From positions 2,294,001-2,358,000 of the forward strand of contig JANEZZ010000983.1 of NCBI GenBank assembly GCA_026122225.1: a DNA stretch of 64,000 nt, given 5' to 3'. The notes under the pieces are model-generated. The model was not told the DNA's origin. It searched no databases and worked only from the letters and a program-made list of their open reading frames with translations. Below, piece after piece: positions 54,196 to 64,000 of the stretch; the stretch's first letter is position 1; every line of letters begins with the position of its first letter. Both the position numbers and the translations under genes were made by a program. This stretch comes from Heloderma charlesbogerti. Lineage: Eukaryota; Chordata; Lepidosauria; Squamata; Helodermatidae.

Positions 54196-54285
54196 CATTG
54201 GAGAATCAGTGTAGTGTAATGGCTAGAGTGTTGGACTGGGACTTCCTTTTCTTATTTTGATTTCCAGCTTTACAGCTGTTTTTTC
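54196..54285 (+). mobile_element. tRNA-derived SINE head, cut by copy P
   Basis: ATCAGTGTAGTGTAATGGCT and AGAGTGTTGGACTGGGAC are the tRNA-like head of the same SINE class that lies antisense at 60388-60565. Only the first part remains before copy P begins. Confidence 0.65.
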
Positions 54286-55055
54286 TAGGGATGTATGAAA
54301 TTCTTACCTGGCTCTGCACCAGGCAATTCGTGGTGGTGGAAAGGCACTCCGGCCCTCCCCCCGGAATCCTCCCCGGCCGGCTTCTTTCCACAGCGACTCC
54401 ACGGAGCCACCGACCAGGGCTGCCCGCAGCTGGTCATCCATCTGCTGGGCTGCACAGGGATGCACGTAGCCTATCACGGCTAATGACACGGACGCAAATG
54501 GCGGCAGCTACGGTGGCCACCATTTGCGTTTCTTCCTATTGCCATGATAGGCTACTTATATATTTACATAGCCTATCATGGCCTCTGCAGAGATGCAAAT
54601 GGCGGCCGCTACACCATTTGCACCCCTGTCTTTTGCCATGATAGGCTATGTAAATATATATGTAGCCTATCACGGCTAAAGTCATGGACGCAAATGGCAG
54701 TGGCTACGGTGGCCGCCATTTGCGTTCCTTCCTATTGCTGTGATAGGCTACATAAATATATACATAGCCTATCACAGCCTCCGCAGGGACACAAATGGCA
54801 TCCCTGTGTTAGCCGTGATAGGCTATGTAAATACTTACGTAGCCTATCACGGCCTTTTGAAAGCGGAGAATGGCGGCCGCAAGTGCAGCCGCCATTCGAG
54901 GAGCACCGGAACGGCCGACAAAGGTAGGCTCCATTCTGGGCCCATTTTGTGGGGTGGTGGGGTGGGTGGCTTCATTCTGCCATGGATTCTGGGGGGCCAA
55001 ATGCACTGGCATTCGGCCTCCCTGGAATCCGTGGGGGAATTCTCCAACATCCCTT
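54286..55055 (-). mobile_element. Palindromic hAT-like element, copy P, with internal module duplication (770 bp)
   Basis: Starts TAGGGATGTATGAAATTC and ends AATTCTCCAACATCCCTT. Flanks GTTTTTTC (54278-54285) and GCTTTTTC (55056-55063) match at 7 of 8. The core carries four full GATAGGCTA hairpins plus a right-half hairpin at 54468-54480. A module beginning at 54481 (GACGCAAATGGCGGCAGCTA near its start) recurs at 54677 with a 196-bp period. Donors: minus CAG|GTAAGA at 54302-54307, plus AAG|GTAGGC at 54924-54929. The alpha arm is on the right, so it is reversed. Several TACGTA cores have decayed to TATGTA, TACATA or TATATA. Confidence 0.9.
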
Positions 55056-55069
55056 GCTTTTTCTGATTC

Positions 55070-55400
55070 CTATTGGTACTGTTACAATGAAAATGAACCC
55101 ATTTGTATCCACTTATCACTCATTACTCATGGCATTAGTTTCATAACAATTGAAAAATTTACCAAATGCACCCCATTTGCTTCATTTTTTTCATACATTC
55201 TGAAATGACTGCTCACCCCTACTTCTCATAGCTCATTGTAAGAGCCCACATGGTAAGCCATTGTTATTATCCCCGTATTGCAAATGGTGGTCAGACTGAG
55301 AATCAGTGGTTTGACTGCGGTCACTAGCAAATGTGTAGCTGAGATGAGTTTACAGAAACCTGGACTTCTCAGCTCACATTTGTAGCCATTCCACTATACC
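55070..55400. other. No gene seen
   Basis: Unassigned. CATTTGT and ACTCAT phrases recall the interior of other hAT-type repeats, but no boundary is visible. Confidence 0.35.
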
Positions 55401-55404
55401 AGTT

Positions 55405-55765
55405 CTTGAATGGCTTTTGCAAATTATCAAGTGTACAGATTTCAAGTAGCTGAGAATGCTGCACCAACAGTTCTGTACAGAGATGGTCTTTTGGAACATG
55501 CGACACCTTTGCTGTTTCTATTGCATTATCTACCAATTTGTTTCTGGGCTCAATTCAAACTGCTCATTATTACACTTAAAGCCCAAAATAACCTGGGACC
55601 AGTATACTTAAAGGAATGCCTTATTCAGTGGGAGCCTGCACAATTTCAGAAGTCCCATCTTTGTCTGAGGTATGTCCACTGGTAATGCAAGAGAGGACCT
55701 TCTAGGTCCCAGTATTGGGGGAAAAGGCGGGATATAAATAAATATAATAAATAAATAAATAAATT
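55405..55765 (+). mobile_element. L2-type LINE 3' end
   Basis: The translation includes VAENAAPTVLYRDGLLEHAT and FWAQFKLLIITLKAQNNLGP, the L2 C-terminal order. The tail is GAAAAGGCGGGATATAAAT followed by an AAAT repeat (55740-55765). It is 5'-truncated and diverged. Confidence 0.8.
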
Positions 55766-55769
55766 CTAT

Positions 55770-56960
55770 CTTACTTTCTTTTCACTGCCTTCTTCTCTTA
55801 TGAGCTTTTTTAGTTGTTTAGGCAAATGTTTAACTTTGATAGCTGGTTATGTCTGTTATTTATTTATTTATTCATTCATTCATTCATTCATTTGGTTAGT
55901 TGATTAGTTAGTTATGTCACTGATGGATTGGATAGTTTGCTTTGCTTGCCATTTGTGCATTCTTAATTTGATCTCTTTTGATCACATGATATTGGTTAAA
56001 TTAGCTGATCATTTTCCAGCACAATTCAATGCAATTATATCCATTGATAGATCTTACTCATGAATGTGTCTTACTCATAGGATTTCAGCCTGAGTCTGCA
56101 ATCCTAAATATTTTTGCCTGGGAGTGAACCTATTAAATACAGTAGAATTACTTTCTGGATTAAACATGCATGGATAGCACTGTTAACCTGCTTTCTTTTG
56201 TTTTTAAACTGTTAACCAACCTGGGTAAACATTATATAGTGAAAAGGCCGGATATATATTTTCTTATGAAGTAAATAAATCAATGAATCAAACAACCACA
56301 TTGTATGCTCATCACAAACCTAGGAGTATAATATATGCAGCTGGGAAGAAGAAATAAGTTGGCCAATTCCTGGGGAAATAAATCAATTTACAGCAGCTGA
56401 TTATACTTTAAACCACCTGGTGAATCACATGTACACACCAAAGATAGCAAGAAGTGGATGATAATTAGCTGGGGGCTCAATCCATTTTCAAGAAAGTGTT
56501 TCTAGAGCTCAATGTGCATCAGATGTGATACTGAAGGTTTTGGGAGTTTATTAAAAAAATGATTTGGGGGCTTTCTGCAGCCCGAAGTGGCATTCTGCAA
56601 GCACACTCAGATCATTACTGGTTGGTTTAGGATAGATTTTTGCTTCCAGGGAAGAATACCTTTAAGCTCTAGATTATAAGGCATATTTTTTTCCTCTCGC
56701 ACTATGGTAAAAATAATAATAATGAGAAAAGAACATGAACACTGTGACAGACTGAAGCAACTGGCACATCACACATTGCCTGCACTGGTTTTTAAACTTC
56801 AATGCTGTATTTTAATGTTTTTATTGTAATTTAATGTATAATGTTTTTATCTTTGTAAACTGCCCAGAGAGCCTCGGCTATAGGGCAGTATAGAAACATA
56901 ATAAAAAATAATACCAGAAATGGAAAGTGAAAGAGTCTGAAATGTACAGCATCCAAAGGT
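55770..56960. other. No gene; worn LINE tails and repeats
   Basis: Includes (TTAT)n/(CATT)n at 55858-55892, a worn GCAATCCT repeat at about 56040-56180, an L2-like tail at 56196-56285 (AAAAGGCCGGATATATATTT) and a second L2 tail at about 56770-56910 (AACTGCCCAGAGAGCCTCGG then TATAGGGCAGTATAGAAAC). No exon is seen. Confidence 0.55.
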
Positions 56961-57418
56961 CCAGTTACCACCTGCTTGAGAATTGTGGGTATTGTGTCAG
57001 TTCTGTCTCTTCTCTCATTCCACTGACTGCAGGAGAGTTCTCAGACTTTGCCATTGCAAGCTTTCCCAGACATCTCTGAGATTCCTTATTGTGGCAGCAT
57101 TTCTTTACTGGCCACAGCCATAAACTGAGGACAAATATGTCTGGTGGACAGAGCACATTCAGAAAGTGATGGTAACCTCTCATCCAGCATGGGATAACTT
57201 CCCTTTGAAAAAAGATAATCTTGTCCGTAAACACTCACAGCTTCTGCCTAAGAACCTTCTAACAGTATCATATTTTGTTTTTTTCTGCTGGTTCAGCAAG
57301 TGTTAGGATGGACTTGTAAGCTGAAGTGCATTTCATGGACAGAAAAGCTTGAGATGACTGGACATGCTATCACAAGCTTTCCAGTTTATGAGCAAAATCC
57401 TGATTTCATCTTTAGTGG

Positions 57419-57660
57419 TAGGGATGTACGGAGTTTGTGAAATGTGTTCCATCTGCATTTCGCAGATTATTAGGTGCCTTTTGTTCTGTCATCTGCTCAT
57501 TGATGGAATTGGATATTTTCCCATTTCCCAAATACATGAAAATTCACATTTGCGCGAATTTGGACTTGCAAAGATGTGCAAATCCCCCCAAAATGCACAA
57601 ATTACCCCCAAATGCACATTTTCAGCCATTTTTAAAATTTTACATATTTTTCTATGTCTC
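57419..57660 (+). mobile_element. hAT-like element end (GGGATGTAC(A/G)GA family), left end
   Basis: TAGGGATGTACGGAGTTTG and GATTATTAGGTGCCTTTTGT match the minus strand of 20140-20296 in order. The right end is not identified. The interior CGAATTTGGACTTGC and CAAATGCACATTTTCAGCC is AT-rich. Confidence 0.6.
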
Positions 57661-57664
57661 AATT

Positions 57665-58390
57665 TGCTGACCCCTGAACTGTCCCTTTCTACCTCAAGGT
57701 AAAAAGTTTAAAAAACAATGGCATGTGGTATGTTCCAGAATCTAAAATGAATAGGGGATCCATGTTCTAGTACCTATAATGTATAGGGGATCCATATTCC
57801 AGGATTTACAATACATATAGGGGATCCATGACAGATGCACAGGGGCCCCTTGGCAGACAAGTCACTGAAAAAAGAGTTCCCTGAAGTTAGAAAGTATGAC
57901 AATCACTGATATATAAACAGGCCAATCCATGCCACAGATGGTAGGTTATTTCTGTCCACTTATCTATGATTTTTTTCCCCTTAACTAGTCTGAAAATAAC
58001 AGGCCAAACCAGCAGCCACAACAACAAGAACAACAACAACAAAATATGGTTGTTTTCGCTGTTAAATTCAAGGTCGAGTTTGAGAGTATAAACCCTTGAC
58101 AAAATTAGAGTATTCACACTGTAAATTATAATCACATCTTGATAAGGAAGCGAGTAAACTCTTTCAGGCTTCAGGTCCTTAGTCTTTTTAAGCAGCAGGC
58201 CTAGCTTGATGGATGACCTTTATTTGGTTTATTGCTCTGGTTCAATTATGCCACCCCCAACAATCCTCTCAACATGGATTGGATGCATTTGATAAACCTC
58301 ATCAATCTGATCCTGAACTGAGATAAGATCAATGAGGCTGAATACATATTTTGCTTCCTGTCTGTCAGCCCCACAGCTTACCAGGAAAGC
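57665..58390. other. No gene seen; a short tandem motif
   Basis: ATAGGGGATCCAT recurs three times (about 57751, 57782 and 57816) with a period of 30-34 bp. A CAA run lies at 58021-58042. No coding similarity is recognised. Confidence 0.45.
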
Positions 58391-58399
58391 AGTAGAGAT

Positions 58400-59180
58400 T
58401 AGGGATGTCAGAGAATTCCGCCATGGATCTCGGTGAGGCCAAATGCCAGTGTATTTGGCCCCCCGAAATCTGTGGCGGAATGGTCTGCCACCCGGGACGA
58501 GACTTACCTGGGGCGGATGTTCCGGGCAGCAGCGGCTCTGGCGGCAGCTTCAGCGGCGGCAGCAGCAGCGGCTGGTCTTCTGACCGACTGCCGCCACCGC
58601 CATTTGCAGTCTGGAGGTTTGTTTGTTGTTGTTTTTCTACAGGGACATGATAGGCTACGTAAAGATTTATGTAGCCTATCACGGCTGGGTTAAAAAAAAA
58701 ACGCGTACGCAAATTACGTAAATTTACGTAGTAAATTTTCTATGTAAATATTTATGTAGGCTAAAATGGCGAATCAAAAAGGGATGCAAATAGCGCCCGC
58801 TACGCTATTTGCATTCCCCTTTATTTTCGCCGTAATAGTCTACGTAAATATTTACATAGACTAAGATGGCAAAAAATAAGGAACGCAAATGGTGGCAGCC
58901 ATAGCCGCCACCATTTACATACGCGGGTTTTGGGGGGGTTTTGTTTTTACCCAGAGCCCTCCACGGCCGGAAATCCGGCTGCGGATGGCTCTGGCCTGGG
59001 CTGGGCCTGGCCGGCTGCTCCGCAGAGCCGCCGCGGAGCACAGCCGGCCGTCGAGGATTCCGGGGGGGAGGAACAGATCACCTCCCCCCGCGTCAAGGAT
59101 TCTGGGGGGAGGGACAGAATGCCTCCCCCCCCACCATGAACATAATCCATGGAAAGTTAAGTGACTTTCGTACATCCCTA
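58400..59180 (+). mobile_element. Palindromic hAT-like element, copy Q (781 bp)
   Basis: Perfect 8-bp duplication GTAGAGAT at 58392-58399 and 59181-59188. Termini are TAGGGATGTCAGAGAATTCC and TTTCGTACATCCCTA. The left part of the core is partly deleted (CGCAAATTACGTAAATTTAC near 58709). The right part keeps CAAATAGCGCCCGCTAC, GTCTACGTAAATATTTACAT and AAATGGTGGCAGCC hairpins. Donors: minus CAG|GTAAGT at 58502-58507. The right donor is mutated to AAGTTAAGT near 59155, losing the invariant GT. Confidence 0.93.
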
Positions 59181-59189
59181 GTAGAGATA

Positions 59190-60220
59190 GCAGATATGAG
59201 GGAAAGGAGAAGTACTTCCTTATGATATTTCTCCCGACTTCTATTTTCTATCTCATTTTGCTAGCACTGTCAATGTGTGAAATAACTTTATTTATTTAAT
59301 TTCATTTCTATACTGCCCAATAGCCAGTCAGTTTACAAAAATTAAAGCCTCAACTACATAGAAAACAAGATGTCTTTTAGAGAGGTAGAAAAGCAGGACT
59401 CTAATGTATGCATTTCATATTCCAGTGCATATTTTAGATGTACACTGATTGACTTCTCTTGGGATTGAAAATCAAGTTGCTTCTAAAGGCAGTCAAAGCT
59501 TTTAAAAGAACCACTAATGGTTGGTGATATTATTAACCTTAGGTATTGAAATTCTGTTATTGCCACCTCATTTATCTCTGGTATACAGTATCAACATCTT
59601 ATTCTTATCCCCGCTCTCCAGATTTACAACTTTAGGGTTTCTTTTGTTTATTTTTTTCAGATGAAGGCATCAGTCAAAGCAAACTGTGCTTTAAATGCCT
59701 TCTGGATTGCACTTTAGGGATGCATTGCCATTTTTATGTATGCTTTGTTTTTAAGGAGATGTATATTTTCTTTAAAACAAAAGGGCATGGTTTCTTCTCT
59801 CTCCCTCACCCCCAAGGACAAAGTTGATGCCACATTCTTTGAGAAGATAAAAGTCCTTTAGATGGAACTGGGAGAACCACCCCTGTCAAAAGAAAAATCC
59901 TGCCACATAGACAATAAGGTAATATTCAGTCCCTGCATGATGAAGGAAAAGAAAGGACGCACCATATCAGCTTTCTGCAACCTGGTGCTGGACTACAACT
60001 GTGCTGGACTACAAATCCCACATGCTCTCCCAGCATGGCTACTGTCACCCATGTGAAACTGCCTACCCTTTAAGGCAATCTTCTGAGGTCCTTCTCTAAA
60101 TGCCGCTACCATCTCAGGTGACATGGGTGGCTACCGGGGCCTTTTCTGTTACTATGCCTCATCTTTTGAACATCTTCACCATACAAATCTGGGAGGCAGT
60201 CCTGGTATTTAATTAGTGTT
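59190..60220. other. No gene seen
   Basis: Unassigned. 59283-59350 is a short antisense LINE tail (TTATTTATTTAATTTCATTT). GGACTACAA(C/A) is repeated around 59991-60020 in text resembling the foldback MITE stem. Confidence 0.4.
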
Positions 60221-60223
60221 GGC

Positions 60224-60288
<65 letters not shown>

Positions 60289-60289
60289 A
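60224..60289. repeat. (TCTG)n(TCTA)n microsatellite
   Basis: A TCTG run changes directly to a TCTA run. Two adjacent TTAT-rich stretches follow at 60301-60332. Confidence 0.97.
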
Positions 60290-60332
60290 TGTACTGGGGC
60301 ATTTATTTATTTATTCATTTATTTATTTATTA

Positions 60333-60565
60333 CATTTATATCCCACATTTTTTCCTCTTGCAAGGAATCCAAGGCAGCTTACATTCTCCTCCTCCTCTGC
60401 TCCATTTTATTCTAACAACAACAACAACCCTGTGAGGTGGGTTGGGCTGAGAGTCTGTGACTGGCCCAAAGTCACCCAGTGAGCCTCCATGGCCAAGTGG
60501 GGACTAGAACCCGGATCTCCCAGTTCCCAGTCCAACACTCTAGCCACTACACCACACTGGCTTTT
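60333..60565 (-). mobile_element. tRNA/MIR-like SINE, antisense
   Basis: On the minus strand the head is GCCAGTGTGGTGTAGTGGCT with AGAGTGTTGGACTGGGAAC. It continues with a B-box-like GGGTTCTAGTCC, then GGGTGACTTTGGGCCAGTCAC and CAACCCACCTCACAGGGTTG. Its 3' part runs into a LINE-like tail with AATGTAAGCTGCCTTGGATT. This is a well-preserved member of the squamate tRNA-derived SINE class. Confidence 0.8.
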
Positions 60566-60569
60566 AAGG

Positions 60570-62185
60570 AATAGCTCTGCTGTTTTATTGTTTCTTGGCT
60601 TTATGAGTCAACTTGCTGTTTTATTGACTGCTGCTCCTGCTGTCTTCAATATTGCAGAATGTTTTATTGCTATTGTTTTAAATGTTTAAATGGTAGTATG
60701 TAGCTGCTTTTAATGTTGTATGCCACTTCTGATACTTTTGTAAAAATAAAAATAAAAAAAGAAAGGAAAGGAAAAAGTGATTCATATATACTTCAAATAA
60801 ATGAAGAAACAAATGTAAGGAGCTGCCTCATATGGAATCAGGCCAGTGTTTACTCTAGCCCACTCATTCCTAAACTGAGTGCTTCTGGGACACGTGAATG
60901 TGAGCTGAGAGACCTAACTGTGCACCCCAGGAGAAATAAATGGATGAAATCATGACAACTCTTCTGAGGCACTGGGCAGGCCTCTTTCCAATCTGCATGC
61001 TCTAAGGGCGGATAATTGTGCTTTTCCCTCTGGATGGGGACTGAGTGACTGATCTAATTGCACCTAGTTCAGACAGTCCTCAAGATACCTGCCTTCAGAG
61101 GATATCTTCCAATGTGTTTCCAATCCAGTTCCACTGCCTTGGATGTGTCATTGTCCAATCTTCTTGTGCCCGAGCTTTAATTTAGAAGAAGAGTGTGGCT
61201 CTGCTATCGAAGGTCTGCGAAAGACTGTGAAAGAGAAAGACCTTCTTGACCCTGACCCTGAAAAAATGTTCCTCCATGGGCTCAGGGAGAGTTTTCATTC
61301 AGGCATTCATTCAAATGTGAGAGTCACTTTTCCATGAAGGAAAATACTGTGATGCAATAAAATAATGTCAAAACTACTGTTCCGAGTGAAATGACAAATG
61401 ATGCAGCATACAAAATGAGCACTAACGGGATCGTGAGAGCTGGGCCAGGAACAGCTGCCTGAGGCGAGCCGGAAACCAGGAGCCAGTAGTGAGGGCAAAA
61501 GGATGAACCAGGAGGCAGGACTGAGCGGCAAGCCAGAACAAAAGGATGCAGACAGTGGAAGCTGGTAGCTCTGATGTCAGTGAGGCAGTGAATCCCCTCC
61601 AGGTTTCAGTCAGAACTCTGAAGGAGCTGTCCAAGGTGCAGAAGCTTTCTGGTTCAACCTTCTGCCCTCACAGAGTTGCACACCACTGACTTCGGAGCCA
61701 TCAACTTCCGCCGGATGCCAAAACATACCAGAGCTCAGGAAGACCTTGTGACTCAAGCAAGCCTTAACTGGATCAGGAAGCCCTCTCACACTTCTTCCTG
61801 TCCAGGAAGATACAATGGCCAACCTGGGTGGGTGGAATCAATTCAAGCCCTGCAGTTACTCAGCTGTCTAGGCAGATGCAGCAACACCTGGTTCAGTAGC
61901 TCACCCCATCTGCACACAGATCCAAAAGCTCCTGGTTTGAGCCCAAACAGCTCTTTGTATGAATTGCCATGAAAACAGACATTACTTGGCACCTGGGATT
62001 CTACACAGCCTGAAACTGACAGCAGGCTTTGGATTTAGATATTCCTCCTCTTTATTCCTCCTTTGGTCCCCTCACTACAAAGAGAAGGTACTGACAGGTT
62101 CACTGGGGATCCTGCATTTATTTGAGCAAAGAGCATCTCCCATCTCTGGTAGGTAGATCAAATGCACATAATATCTCTTGGTACC
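60570..62185. other. No gene seen
   Basis: A fragment near 60818-60850 (GGAGCTGCCTCATATGGAAT) is a trace of an antisense SINE tail. 61430-61960 is relatively GC-rich and non-repetitive by eye, with opposite-strand frames at 61422-61972 but no recognised domain. It is the one stretch here where a database protein search would be most worthwhile. Confidence 0.4.
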
Positions 62186-62192
62186 AGTGAGC

Positions 62193-62430
62193 AGGGATGG
62201 ATGAATCTGTCGATTTCAGTTTCTCTCAGTGTTTCTCATTTTTCCAATCTTAAATACAGTGTGTCTCAAACAATGAGAATTCCTCCAGTAATTAATTCAT
62301 TCCATCCTGAACTTTGACTTATTTTTTTTAAAGCTTTCATGAAAATTCATAAGTATTTTTGTGTACATTTCTCCACATACTTGCATTTTTGTATGCATTT
62401 TTGCCCACTATGCACAATTTTTGCAAGCAA
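62193..62430 (+). mobile_element. hAT-like element left part (GGGATGG(A/G)(T/C)(G/A)AA family)
   Basis: CAGGGATGGATGAATCTGTC and GATTTCAGTTTCTCTCAG parallel the left end at 30545 (TAGGGATGGGCAAACCTGTC). The right end is not found. An L2 tail occupies the next 570 bp. Confidence 0.45.
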
Positions 62431-62434
62431 GTTT

Positions 62435-63008
62435 CCTAATACTCTGGCCCATTTGCACTGGCTGCTTATATGCTTCTGAGCTCAATTCAAGGTGCTGGTT
62501 TTAACCTATAAAGCCCAATACGGCTTGGGACCACAATACCTGATGGCACGCCTCTCCCCAAAAAACTCTACCGGTACATTACAGTCAGCATCTAAGGCCC
62601 TCCTCCATGTGCCTCCTCAAAGGGAAGCTCGGAAGGCAGAAATAAGGGAGAGGGCCTTGTCAGTGGTTGCCCCCCCATCTGTGGAACAAGCTCCCTGATG
62701 AGGTCCACCTGGTGCCAACATCATTATCTGTTAGGTGCCAGGTTAAGACCTATCTCTTTTCTCAGGCAGCACAAGATGAGTTTTAATGGGTCCTGGATGT
62801 GTCTTTAGTTATGACTGATAGTTCAGTGTTGTTGCTGGTTATATTTTGTTTGTGTATATTGTTTGTGTGTGTTTATGTGCTTTTTTTGTAAATGGCTTTT
62901 AAACTTTTTATATTGTATTTACTGTTTTAACTTCTGTAAGCCACCCAGAGAGCTTCAGCTATGGGGCAGTATAGAAATGCAATAATAAATAAATAAATAA
63001 ATAAATAA
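62435..63008 (+). mobile_element. L2-type LINE 3' end
   Basis: Encodes MLVLTYKAQYGLGPQYLMAR and, near the end, RALSVVAPPSVEQAP, then a tail with AGCCACCCAGAGAGCTTCAG, GGGGCAGTATAGAAATGC and an AAAT repeat. This is the best conserved C-terminal end of the class here, but 5'-truncated. Confidence 0.87.
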
Positions 63009-63009
63009 T

Positions 63010-63242
63010 CATGCACTTTTATTTTTTTTCCTGTAATATACCCATTTTTGTATGCGTGTTTTGGTTGGAGAATTCCATTGCAGATTTTGAAAGATAACTG
63101 AGTTTCAATTTACCTAGTGGTTTCAAAGTATGGAAATATGGACGTTTGCATTAAAATGTGAACTGAATGAATTTCTCCCCATCTCTTCCAATGAATACCA
63201 GAGGTGAGAGGAACTGGGAAAGGACAAGAGAAAGGGGGGTGG

Positions 63243-63278
<36 letters not shown>

Positions 63279-64000
63279 ATGTGAACCTGGCACCCATCTT
63301 CAATCTCACCTTCAATAAAATTGGAGGGGGCAAGTTTATGCATGCCCATGAGAAAATACCTGTGAATCTTGACACATCTTGTCCTAGTACAGTGCACCTT
63401 TATCTTAAGTCTGCAGAAACCATTTGGTTTACAGTGATACTAGCCACCCTCCCATTCACAATCCTCTCTATGCGGTCCTTTGGTGGAGGGCAATCATTGT
63501 ATCAAAAAATTGAAAGGAGGACTGAATAGTCATGGGTTGTTGTTGTTTTTCAGCTACATCAGTAGAATACCACAGGTTGATTTATGTGTGCATTGCCTCT
63601 TGGTAAATGTAACATCTGAAAGCAACCTTCCAAAGGTATAGTGTCATTGACTTTGCAGCTCACACTGGATTTTACAAGAACGCATTTGACTTTTTACGGT
63701 TTTCTGCAGTAGTAAACTTTATCCCTACTGACAGCAGAAGTAATTGCTGTGTGCAGAATAAAATTGATTGTTTAAAAAGTTGAACTCTGTTTTCTTGTTT
63801 TATTTTAAGGCTTCAGTCTTACCCTGTGTTCCCAGTCCCCCTCACCCCCACTCACCAGGCGAGAGATACAGGCTCTCTATGGAAAAATAAATATCTGTGA
63901 CTTCTGATGGCAAGGTACAAAGAAAGGCCAGACTCAGCTGTCGAACTCCAAGAGAGAACAAAGTTATTCATGGAGCAGATGCAAGGGTTAGTATTTTATT
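63010..64000. other. No gene seen; (GA)n microsatellite
   Basis: A perfect GA run lies at 63245-63273. The remainder is unassigned. Confidence 0.45.

Noticed and set aside
54460..54860. Regularly spaced palindromic repeats resembling a CRISPR array
   Set aside because: Repeats are dispersed across dozens of kilobases inside transposons, the 'spacers' are themselves palindromes shared among copies, and the surrounding DNA is vertebrate with LINEs and SINEs.

Overview
The window reads as repeat-dense, non-coding nuclear DNA of a squamate reptile, probably a lizard. The evidence is a near full-length BovB (RTE) LINE, many L2-type LINE 3' ends, several tRNA-derived SINEs of squamate type, abundant hAT-type foldback MITEs and many long microsatellites. 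I found no host protein-coding exon, rRNA gene or genuine tRNA gene that I can support. Almost every long reading frame lies in a repeat or in palindromic repeat DNA.

The dominant content, about 12.6 kb or a fifth of the window by my tally, is a set of roughly 17 related, non-autonomous DNA transposons 0.5-1.0 kb long. They occur at 2165-5052 (three), 18728-20121 (one nested in another), 21521-22450, 25791-26778, 29472-30024, 32718-33458, about 37110-37544, 41419-41961, 43202-44181, 44966-45718, 47074-47595, 50352-50992, 54286-55055 and 58400-59180. They start TAGGG(A/T)TG and end CATCCCTA or CACCCCTA. Eight have perfect 8-bp target-site duplications and several more have one mismatch, which places them with the hAT superfamily. 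Inside, they are palindromes built from smaller palindromes: hairpins around TACGTA cores (GTGATAGGCTACGTAAA and its complement) alternate with hairpins whose arms read GCAAATGGCGGC, a YY1-like motif. Near each end is an outward-facing 5' splice-donor consensus, (A/C)AG|GTAAGT. The layout suggests a mobile outward promoter/first-exon cassette, though subterminal transposase-binding repeats are an alternative explanation.

Region by region: 1-260 holds a BovB 3' end. 2165-5052 is a cluster of three palindromic elements. 5-18 kb holds SINEs, hAT MITEs, microsatellites and unassigned DNA. 18.4-22.5 kb is a second cluster with a datable nested insertion. 22.6-32 kb is mixed, with MITEs, SINEs, one more palindromic element and degraded ones. 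31938-32380 is a related element with a different hairpin carrying ETS-like motifs. 32.6-48.7 kb holds L2 pieces and more palindromic elements. 50.3-54.1 kb is an antisense BovB interrupted by a palindromic element. 54.2-64 kb holds one SINE head, two palindromic elements, L2 tails and unassigned DNA.

No hAT transposase was recognised, so the palindromic elements would have been mobilised in trans. CpG decay in the TACGTA cores gives a rough age ranking and agrees with the one nested insertion.
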